Assembly: GCF_021018895.1 (NCBI RefSeq)
Contig: NC_079384.1
Location: 22,358,640 to 22,422,639, forward strand
Length of the DNA: 64,000 nt
Direction: 5' to 3'
Source of the DNA: Seriola aureovittata
Lineage: Eukaryota > Chordata > Actinopteri > Carangiformes > Carangidae
A program made the position numbers and the translations under genes. A model generated the notes under the pieces. That model was not told where the DNA came from. It worked only from the letters and a program-made list of their open reading frames with translations, and searched no databases. This document shows, piece by piece, positions 62,001 through 64,000 of this stretch (positions are counted from its first letter, which is position 1; each line of letters opens with the position of its first letter).

Positions 62001-63187
62001 TAACTGACAAAGGCTGTAGTTTTAAACATCCCCCCCGTCTGTCCCCGCAGAGATGGCAGGACCTGAATGTAATCAGCAGCCTGCTTAAATCATTCTTCCG
62101 AAAACTGCCTGAGCCTCTGTTTACTGATGGTGAGGCCAGTTGTTGGTTTGTTGTATAGTGTTGCATTATCATAATAAATATGTATAGTGTATGATATAAA
62201 AAATAGTGGTCACTGGATTATTTCCTAATTTTGGATACAAAGAAAAAGCTTTCTTTTTCTTCAAAAAGCAGATGTCAGCTAAAGATGTTGCATGTTGTTT
62301 ACATGCAGAAACTGTACTTAATGCTAAATTAATCACATGCACATTCTCTGCCAACAGACAAGTACAATGATTTCATTGATGCCAACCGGATAGAAGATGC
62401 AGAGGACAGACTGAAGACGATGAAGAAACTGGTACATGTCAAACGGGCAGCAGAATACAGAGCAATGAATATGTTGGTCCTGGATTCTCTCTATTTCAGT
62501 TTGAAATCTTCTTTGCTCCATCCATTTCTTGCTTCTTTCTTCATTATCCAGATCCATGACCTCCCAGATCACTATTACCACACCCTCAAGTTCCTGGTGG
62601 GCCATCTCAAAAGGGTGGCAGATCACTCTGAAAAGAATAAGGTAACCTAACCCTCTCTAATTAGCAGTTTGGTTTTTGAATTCAAACACAATTGTGGACA
62701 GACATGAAATCATTTTGATACTACTGTATTTTCAGATGGAGCCAAGAAACTTAGCTCTGGTGTTTGGTCCCACTTTGGTGAGGACGTCAGAGGACAACAT
62801 GACTGACATGGTCACTCACATGCCTGACCGCTACAAAATTGTGGAGACTCTTATCCTGCATGTAAGAACCAGCATCTTTTAGTGCAAGAAATTCCAGGCA
62901 TGTATTTTGTATTGACAGTATGTAATACTGTGTTTTGTTGCTTCAACAGTATGACTGGTTCTTCAGTAATGGAGAGCTTGATAAGGAAGAGAAGGTATGT
63001 TATTTTGGCATATCATGACTACAATTTTTACAATTGTTTGAACTCAGATATCCTCATCTGTCTGTGTGTGTGTGTGTGTGTGTTATTATGAAGGCTCCAG
63101 AGGATAAGCGGGACATGCAGCCTGTGCCCAACATTGACCATCTGCTGTCCAACATCGGCAGGCCGGGCATGCCAGGAGAGGCATCAG
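13277..63187 (+). CDS. arhgap23: Rho GTPase-activating protein 23 (22 coding exons; C-terminus outside window)
   Basis: This is a multidomain Rho-family GTPase-activating protein that speeds GTP hydrolysis by Rho GTPases at membranes or the cytoskeleton. I joined 22 GT-AG exons into one open frame of 1,222 codons. The protein has a PDZ domain at about residues 50-168 (carboxylate-binding loop GFGF at 61-64), a long Ser/Pro-rich linker at about 170-790, a PH domain at about 791-902 (C-terminal Trp at 896) and a RhoGAP domain at about 988-1178. Catalytic residues are present: arginine finger R1027, K1066, R1070 and N1139, matching R85, K122, R126 and N194 of p50RhoGAP. The N-terminus [13 protein letters not shown] is typical of ARHGAP23 and unlike ARHGAP21. 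Human ARHGAP23 is near 1,490 residues, so roughly the last fifth is missing here. Which teleost duplicate (a or b) this is cannot be told from the window. Exon structure is inferred from homology and splice signals, without transcript data. Confidence 0.93.
17157..17480. repeat. Teleost 'GATTAAT' interspersed repeat copy
   Basis: Ends rich in 'GATTAAT' and 'TTAATGA' motifs surround an internal 'CCAAACATTCTCTGGTTCCA' block. This matches a very common fish repeat also present at about 28580-28910 and 34530-34725. Confidence 0.5.
17490..17600 (+). repeat. Decayed LINE/SINE tail
   Basis: The string GGGATAGGCTCCAGCTGTGC, then TGCACAGGACGAGCAGGTAC, resembles the 3' tail of abundant fish LINEs or SINEs ('GGCTCCAGC ... 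CACAGGATAAGCGG'). Confidence 0.5.
17749..17858. repeat. (GT)n microsatellite cluster
   Basis: Several GT runs separated by TTTT and CA interruptions. Confidence 0.95.
18084..18175. repeat. (GT)n microsatellite
   Basis: GT run of more than 40 units with minor interruptions. Confidence 0.95.
18926..19244 (+). mobile_element. Family B ends: hairpin end plus 5' end, left of hAT insertion
   Basis: At 18939-18954 lies the family B hairpin (CAATGC/GCATTG). A + strand family 5' end starts at 18964 and runs through AGAGAAATTTTGAATGTGCC and TGCTGCTTGGTGC. Comparison with 571-800 shows the copy continues at 21119 after the hAT element. Confidence 0.6.
19245..21118 (+). mobile_element. Degenerate hAT transposon
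   Basis: Terminal inverted repeats TAGGGGTGT (left) and ACACTCCTA (right, complement TAGGAGTGT) are flanked by an 8-bp target duplication, acatgtac versus acatgcag (6 of 8 match). It contains a decayed transposase of the ZBED1-like type on the + strand. The interior also holds further unassigned sequence. It is inserted in a family B element. Confidence 0.8.
20026..20316 (+). pseudogene. hAT transposase fragment (broken)
   Basis: One frame reads [20 protein letters not shown], then [16 protein letters not shown] and [20 protein letters not shown], the conserved N-terminal part of hAT transposases following the BED zinc finger. It has an in-frame stop after VIEPH and others around it, so it is inactive. 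Confidence 0.85.
21119..21429 (+). mobile_element. Family B fragment, right of hAT insertion
   Basis: Begins with the target duplication and continues GCACTAACAGAAGTTGATCC, matching CCCTAACAGTAGTTGATC at about 790-810 in the left family B copy. Confidence 0.6.
21430..21692 (-). mobile_element. Family B 5'-end fragment, inverted
   Basis: The complement reads from TTTTGAATGTGCCTGCTGCT at 21692 leftwards, the family 5' end, and matches the 23160-23300 copy closely (shared 'GCAGTGACTGATGTCAGTGT'-like block). Confidence 0.6.
21693..23309 (-). mobile_element. Family B element, inverted, lacking its hairpin end
   Basis: The complement of 21695-22960 aligns with 1620-3800, and 5' end CTAGAAAATTCC is at about 23297-23309. 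Three diverged copies of a block 'GGGAGTACCCTCCACCTCTC' occur at about 22193, 22925 and 23092. No coding capacity is present. Confidence 0.6.
23310..25213 (-). mobile_element. Family A hairpin-ended element, copy 1
   Basis: It is about 1.9 kb. Read on the minus strand, it starts AACTAGAAAATTCCAGAGAA and ends with a large hairpin and then GTGGCACTAA. AGTGCCACGGG appears in inverted form near both ends. The body is a close reverse complement of 58088-60014. There is no recognisable protein. The class is undetermined. Confidence 0.7.
23331..23371. repeat. Perfect 19-bp hairpin of family A copy 1
   Basis: The arm TTAATAGATGCCTCGGGGC (23331-23349) is followed by loop TCC and its exact complement at 23353-23371, about 18 bases inside the element end. 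Confidence 0.95.
26166..26223. repeat. Exact 29-bp tandem duplication
   Basis: Two identical 29-base units, each beginning GTGAACTAGTTCATTTGAAC, at 26166-26194 and 26195-26223, in a stretch rich in GAACTAGTTC-like palindromes. The flanking sequence may be a non-autonomous DNA transposon. Confidence 0.85.
28580..28910. repeat. Teleost 'GATTAAT' interspersed repeat copy
   Basis: Starts with 'TACTTGATTAATCC', includes 'TTTGACAGAAGAAAACG' and 'GACCAAACAACTAATCAATT', and ends 'AATTGTTAGTTGCAG'. It is a typical decayed member of this abundant family. Confidence 0.55.
29586..29624. repeat. (GT)n microsatellite
   Basis: GT run of about 19 units. Confidence 0.95.
31655..31751. repeat. Dispersed repeat, partner of 33098-33130 and 33994-34056
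   Basis: A contiguous block GATGTACATAGTGTGGAATA followed by TGTAAAAATGTTATTACTAT. The same two parts occur about 870 bases apart near 33.1 and 34.0 kb. Confidence 0.6.
32587..32630. repeat. (CA)n microsatellite
   Basis: CA run of about 21 units with one interruption. Confidence 0.95.
33994..34056. repeat. Dispersed repeat, second half
   Basis: TGTAAAAATGTTATTACTAT and the following 40 bases, to TTAGCCTTCCAA, nearly match 31691-31751. Confidence 0.7.
34530..34725. repeat. Possible 'GATTAAT' family repeat copy
   Basis: Ends in 'AGTTAATAATCAAATAGTCA' with an internal 'AATTGAAGATTTCGCTTTAC'-like block. It is more decayed than the other two copies. Confidence 0.35.
36570..36860 (+). repeat. 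Interspersed repeat, second copy of 9003-9360
   Basis: Collinear similarity with 9003-9360, including TGGCCACTT, CAGAGCAACAT, CAATATTCCCTCTGTTTTAG and GCTGAGCAGGTAG. Confidence 0.6.
38462..38696 (+). repeat. Direct repeat unit 1
   Basis: Includes ACAACATCTCACCTCTG and GATGTCAGATGATGAGGAAT, repeated at 40040-40338 with about 90% identity in the last 130 bases by eye. Confidence 0.75.
38694..38958. repeat. CA/GA/CT microsatellite cluster
   Basis: (CA)n runs at 38694-38727, 38742-38760 and 38908-38958, with (GA)n at 38763-38787. Between them lies GCACTAAGTGATAAAAACAA and a 'CACTTTTCATACAGTGTAAC' block that recurs inverted at 40755-40880. Confidence 0.85.
40040..40338 (+). repeat. Direct repeat unit 2
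   Basis: Near-copy of 38462-38696, lying 1.6 kb downstream in the same orientation. Confidence 0.75.
40755..40885 (-). repeat. Inverted copy of the 38745-38860 segment
   Basis: The complement reads GTGCTTTACAAAATAGAAGC, then (CA)n, (GA)n and GCACTAAGTGATAAAAACAA, the same building blocks as 38745-38860. Confidence 0.7.
41638..41829 (+). CDS. arhgap23: arhgap23 coding exon 2 (PDZ start)
   Basis: Encodes residues 19-82, phase 0 to 0, with donor AAA|gtaagt. It contains the PDZ carboxylate-binding loop QGFGFTL followed by [10 protein letters not shown], a signature shared by ARHGAP21 and ARHGAP23. Confidence 0.95.
42845..42875 (+). CDS. arhgap23: arhgap23 coding exon 3 (31-nt microexon)
   Basis: Encodes [10 protein letters not shown] plus one base (residues 83-92). 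The acceptor is acag and the donor G|gtgagt, phase 0 to 1. It matches the EEENG segment of the mammalian protein. Skipping it would shift the frame. Confidence 0.88.
43166..43261 (+). CDS. arhgap23: arhgap23 coding exon 4 (PDZ)
   Basis: Encodes about residues 93-124, including [19 protein letters not shown] and QQAGLCTG, the core PDZ motif. I place the acceptor at ttaag (43161-43165) because it keeps phase 1 from exon 3. The better-looking tgtcag 11 bases downstream would break the frame. The donor is G|gtagaa, phase 1. The first four residues are therefore less certain than the rest. Confidence 0.85.
43269..43305. repeat. (CA)n tract at the intron 4 donor
   Basis: About 18 CA units starting seven bases after the donor GT of exon 4. 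Confidence 0.97.
43559..43796 (-). pseudogene. hAT-type transposase fragment
   Basis: The minus strand reads [20 protein letters not shown] and, further on, [20 protein letters not shown], resembling the GTF2IRD2/SCAND3-like hAT-derived transposases ('TTDGAPAMVG' motif). Only about 75 residues remain. The adjoining LINE begins where the similarity stops. Confidence 0.6.
44676..45269 (+). pseudogene. LINE reverse transcriptase, longest open fragment
   Basis: 197 residues covering RT motifs after the palm start: the [20 protein letters not shown] block (usual SxGxPQGxVLxP, with the G of QG changed to R) and YSDDT, then the thumb region YLGVHLD. It is followed by a frameshift into the C-terminal segment at 45209-45530. 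Not host coding sequence. Confidence 0.85.
45651..45731. repeat. (TCTA)n microsatellite (LINE tail)
   Basis: About 20 tetranucleotide units directly after the LINE 3' UTR. Confidence 0.95.
46562..46646. repeat. (TG)n tract at the intron 4 acceptor
   Basis: 26 uninterrupted TG units (46562-46613), then an interrupted GT-rich stretch to six bases before exon 5, taking the place of the polypyrimidine tract. Confidence 0.97.
46653..46731 (+). CDS. arhgap23: arhgap23 coding exon 5 (PDZ)
   Basis: Encodes [18 protein letters not shown] and VIALIQN, phase 1 to 2. The acceptor ctcacag follows a long TG repeat, and the donor is AG|gtggga. It matches the family exactly in position. Confidence 0.95.
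46835..46889 (+). CDS. arhgap23: arhgap23 coding exon 6 (PDZ end)
   Basis: Encodes [19 protein letters not shown], ending the PDZ domain at residue 169, phase 2 to 0. The acceptor follows a strong T-rich tract, and the donor is TTG|gtaagt. Confidence 0.95.
46890..48561 (+). other. arhgap23 intron 6, with unclassified repeat
   Basis: At 47370-48010 there is a decayed interspersed repeat. Its complement has TGATGAAGACACAGCAGTAT, and two imperfect copies of a GACAAATTAAG-containing unit lie at 47710-47825 and 47858-47960. No exon was found between 46889 and 48562. Confidence 0.5.
48562..50020 (+). CDS. arhgap23: arhgap23 coding exon 7 (long linker exon)
   Basis: A 1,459-base exon encoding residues 170-655, phase 0 to 1, with no in-frame stop. 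It begins [16 protein letters not shown] and [11 protein letters not shown], which are strongly conserved in ARHGAP21/23, then becomes Ser-, Pro-, His- and Gln-rich and probably disordered. Conserved islands include [10 protein letters not shown] (about 333-340), a YKSYGPTFS stretch, [10 protein letters not shown] (about 583-592) and SLSSIPFI at the end. The RSxS sites are plausible phosphorylation or 14-3-3 sites, by inference only. Confidence 0.95.
50840..52075 (-). mobile_element. L1-type LINE 3' fragment
   Basis: The minus strand carries the C-terminal part of a fish L1 ORF2, a frameshifted further part to about 51180, and an A/T-rich 3' UTR. It is 5'-truncated and lies antisense within intron 7. 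Confidence 0.85.
51374..52057 (-). pseudogene. L1 ORF2 C-terminal region
   Basis: 227 residues with [55 protein letters not shown] and a Cys-His motif [18 protein letters not shown], typical of the C-terminal end of fish L1 proteins. The reading frame ends early, and a further piece of the protein is in another frame. Confidence 0.85.
52215..52625 (-). pseudogene. LINE endonuclease fragment
   Basis: The minus strand shows, with stops and frameshifts, [41 protein letters not shown] and LGGVLES, resembling the apurinic endonuclease region of an abundant fish non-LTR retrotransposon ([16 protein letters not shown]). It is a different element from the L1 next to it. Confidence 0.75.
52903..53021. 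repeat. (CAGA)n(GATA)n microsatellite
   Basis: About 24 CAGA units with a few changes, then GATA units, ending 98 bases before exon 8. Confidence 0.95.
53120..53284 (+). CDS. arhgap23: arhgap23 coding exon 8
   Basis: Encodes residues 656-710, beginning [11 protein letters not shown] and ending HSQDC, phase 1 at both ends. The acceptor is ccttgcag and the donor A|gtgagt. It aligns with the DEPTSPSIDLQ ... YSQDCSS stretch of human ARHGAP23, with a Ser/Thr-rich middle that has diverged. Confidence 0.93.
53563..53671 (+). CDS. arhgap23: arhgap23 coding exon 9
   Basis: Encodes [20 protein letters not shown] and [15 protein letters not shown], phase 1 to 2. The [18 protein letters not shown] block is nearly identical to mammalian ARHGAP23 and differs from ARHGAP21, which supports the gene assignment. 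The donor is TC|gtaagt. Confidence 0.95.
53740..54125 (-). pseudogene. LINE reverse transcriptase fragment
   Basis: The complement encodes [18 protein letters not shown] (catalytic F/YxDD motif) and a short region on each side. The opposite-strand ORF looks like the antisense of the LINE at 43797-45735, which confirms the relation. It is antisense in intron 9. Confidence 0.8.
54372..54411 (+). CDS. arhgap23: arhgap23 coding exon 10 (40 nt)
   Basis: Encodes [13 protein letters not shown], phase 2 to 0, aligned with the RLPNR ... RSFFTDG segment of the human protein, which is a few residues longer. The acceptor is ccacag and the donor GGG|gtgagt. Confidence 0.92.
54615..55400 (-). pseudogene. 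Tc1/mariner-like transposase remnant
   Basis: The minus strand contains [20 protein letters not shown] followed by [10 protein letters not shown], and upstream a DETK-like block, as in Tc1 transposases. It has many stops and frameshifts. It lies within intron 10. Confidence 0.75.
55547..55684 (+). CDS. arhgap23: arhgap23 coding exon 11 (PH start)
   Basis: Encodes residues 761-806 as a 46-codon phase-0 exon. It has [18 protein letters not shown], then [16 protein letters not shown], the first strand of the PH domain. The acceptor is tttcag and the donor AAG|gtacaa. Confidence 0.95.
56843..57151 (+). CDS. arhgap23: arhgap23 coding exon 12 (PH domain)
   Basis: Encodes residues 807-909, the main body of the PH domain: [41 protein letters not shown] and [18 protein letters not shown], with the invariant C-terminal Trp at 896. 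The insert after KREAVLH is Gly/Ala/Pro-rich, as in ARHGAP23. Phase 0 at both ends. Confidence 0.96.
57236..57297 (+). CDS. arhgap23: arhgap23 coding exon 13
   Basis: Encodes [20 protein letters not shown], phase 0 to 2, matching the [13 protein letters not shown] stretch after the PH domain. The acceptor is tctag and the donor AG|gtcaga. Confidence 0.93.
57636..57739 (+). CDS. arhgap23: arhgap23 coding exon 14
   Basis: Encodes about residues 930-964, the poorly conserved linker between the PH and RhoGAP domains (contains [17 protein letters not shown]), phase 2 to 1. It is supported by frame continuity and good splice signals (tacag, G|gtgggt) more than by similarity. Confidence 0.85.
57830..58085 (+). 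repeat. Common teleost interspersed repeat
   Basis: The text GACTGAAATCTCTGAACAAC, TATTGGATGGTTTTCATGAA and ACATTCATGATTTATGACCC matches a very widespread fish repeat. It has no coding potential. Confidence 0.6.
58088..60014 (+). mobile_element. Family A hairpin-ended element, copy 2
   Basis: It is 1.93 kb in intron 14, in the opposite orientation to copy 1 at 23310-25213 and closely similar along its whole length. It begins AACTAGAAAATTCCAGGGAA and ends with a hairpin and CCCGTGGCACTAA. No ORF matches a known protein. ORFs shared between copies are short and not conserved in length. Confidence 0.75.
59947..59992. repeat. Terminal hairpin of family A copy 2
   Basis: A 15-bp stem (CCGAGGCACTCCTCT with its complement at 59978-59992) encloses a second 5-bp stem CAGCT/AGCTG. 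It sits at the same place as the hairpin of copy 1 but differs in sequence. Confidence 0.9.
60625..60639. repeat. (TG)n at the exon 15 acceptor
   Basis: A run of about seven TG units ends six bases before exon 15. Confidence 0.9.
60646..60758 (+). CDS. arhgap23: arhgap23 coding exon 15 (RhoGAP start)
   Basis: Encodes [12 protein letters not shown] and the start of the RhoGAP domain, [15 protein letters not shown] (988-1002), phase 1 to 0. The acceptor ctcag is preceded by a short TG repeat. The donor is AAA|gtaaac. Confidence 0.95.
61754..61906 (+). CDS. arhgap23: arhgap23 coding exon 16 (arginine finger)
   Basis: Encodes residues 1003-1053, phase 0. It contains [20 protein letters not shown], in which R1027 is the catalytic arginine finger that enters the GTPase active site. 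The acceptor is tccacag and the donor GAG|gtgcag. Confidence 0.97.
62051..62129 (+). CDS. arhgap23: arhgap23 coding exon 17 (RhoGAP)
   Basis: Encodes [20 protein letters not shown] and EPLFTD, phase 0 to 1. K1066 and R1070 are the conserved GTPase-contacting residues of the family. Confidence 0.97.
62358..62431 (+). CDS. arhgap23: arhgap23 coding exon 18 (RhoGAP)
   Basis: Encodes [20 protein letters not shown] and MKKL, phase 1 to 0. The acceptor is ccaacag and the donor CTG|gtacat. Confidence 0.96.
62552..62641 (+). CDS. arhgap23: arhgap23 coding exon 19 (RhoGAP)
   Basis: Encodes [20 protein letters not shown] and [10 protein letters not shown], 30 codons, phase 0 at both ends. The acceptor is tatccag and the donor AAG|gtaacc. 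Confidence 0.97.
62736..62861 (+). CDS. arhgap23: arhgap23 coding exon 20 (RhoGAP)
   Basis: Encodes [20 protein letters not shown] and the following [18 protein letters not shown], 42 codons, phase 0. N1139 in [10 protein letters not shown] is the conserved catalytic-site asparagine. The segment is almost invariant across vertebrates. Confidence 0.97.
62950..62994 (+). CDS. arhgap23: arhgap23 coding exon 21
   Basis: Encodes [15 protein letters not shown], 15 codons, phase 0, matching the DWFFSDEE stretch just after the RhoGAP domain. The acceptor is caacag and the donor AAG|gtatgt. Confidence 0.94.
63063..63082. repeat. (TG)n at the exon 22 acceptor
   Basis: About ten TG units end 11 bases before exon 22. 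Confidence 0.9.
63094..63187 (+). CDS. arhgap23: arhgap23 coding exon 22
   Basis: Encodes [20 protein letters not shown] and [11 protein letters not shown], phase 0 to 1, matching the VPNI(E/D)xLLxNIGR motif of ARHGAP21/23. The acceptor is tatgaag behind a TG repeat, and the donor is G|gtgagg. The next exon is not recognisable before the window ends. Confidence 0.92.
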
Positions 63188-64000
63188 GTGAGGAGGACTC
63201 ATAATCCAACATTGGAGTCAATCATGTTCAGCATGAGGGGTGCTGTTTATCAATCTCATTAACTGATTGCAAGTTCAGGAACAAGACTAGGTCAAAACTT
63301 AGTATATGGCTGGTTAAATTCACCAGCTGGTTTCATTCTGGTCATCTCTCTGTGGCCAGTCTCTCGCTGTTTGCCTTGTTCTATTATGCTGTTTCTGCCC
63401 TATTTTAAGTAGCTCGTTGTTATGTATCTCCTTTTCAAGAGTTCAAGAGGTTTATATTTTGAGCACAGAAATTGAAAGTCAACTAACAACAGGTGAAACA
63501 GCTCAAATCCCCAGTTGAGCTGCCTTCCCTCTGCCTCCAGGAGGGGGAGTAAGCCCAAGCTGGTTAGACACTGAATGGCCACTGAAATGTTTTGCTTGCA
63601 GTCATCAGCTAACTGGCTCAGTCTGTGTTAAGCATAGACCTAGTCGGCTGATAGCCATTGCTCTCCTCTCTGCCATTAAAGACGTGTAGCTAAAATGCAT
63701 TGCGCATGCATTTAAGGTAGAATCACACAAATAATAAGAGGAGACATGAATCGAAGTTGGTTATGTATTATTTCAACTGTCTGAACAACTAATTGTTAAA
63801 AGATGCAGATTGACCAGTCACAAAATAATTACATTCCTGAATGATCTGAGGGACAATTTAGAAACTTCCCACACAACATTCCCATTCCATTCCAGTGTTA
63901 CATTCTTATACAAGGGAAATATATCACATCCACAGCTAGTAGCAGGCTAAATCAAATTTAGTTTAAAAAGCCAACAGCTGATGGTGACTAGTGTTGCAGT
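63188..64000 (+). other. arhgap23 intron 22 (start)
   Basis: Non-coding sequence after the exon 22 donor. I found no exon matching the SDSTTCSSAKSKGSW stretch that follows in the mammalian protein, so the next exon should lie beyond 64000. Confidence 0.7.

Overview
The window is vertebrate nuclear DNA, almost certainly from a teleost fish. It carries one large split gene with GT-AG introns, many (CA)n/(GT)n and (GATA)n/(TCTA)n microsatellites, and decayed LINE, hAT and Tc1-like copies of the kind common in fish. No bacterial or organellar features, RNA genes or CRISPR arrays were seen.

The gene is on the + strand and I identify it as ARHGAP23, a Rho GTPase-activating protein with PDZ, PH and RhoGAP domains. 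I could place 22 coding exons, from a start codon at 13277 to 63187. Every junction keeps the reading frame, giving 1,222 codons plus one base. The N-terminal sequence [13 protein letters not shown], the PDZ region, the linker before the PH domain and the RhoGAP domain match ARHGAP23 better than its paralogue ARHGAP21, whose N-terminus differs. The C-terminal tail lies beyond the window.

Layout: 1-12.6 kb is non-coding and repeat-rich. About 12.6-13.33 kb holds the CpG-containing 5' end and first coding exon. A 28.3 kb first intron (13331-41637) is packed with nested transposon remains. Exons 2-6 (41.6-46.9 kb) encode the PDZ domain. Exon 7 (48.56-50.02 kb) is a 486-codon low-complexity linker. 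Exons 8-10 continue the linker, exons 11-12 encode the PH domain, and exons 15-20 encode the RhoGAP domain with its arginine finger. Exons 21-22 start the tail.

The repeat content is the most unusual part. Two related non-coding element families, called A and B here, share a 5' end beginning AACTAGAAAATTCC and have a subterminal hairpin at the other end. They occur as head-to-tail chains at 21.4-25.2 kb and as inverted copies at 0.57-3.9 kb and 58.1-60.0 kb. An hAT element interrupts one B copy, and the empty site can be read in another B copy. Intron 4 starts with a (CA)n tract beside its donor and ends with a (TG)n tract beside its acceptor, an arrangement known in fish to bring splice sites together by RNA pairing.
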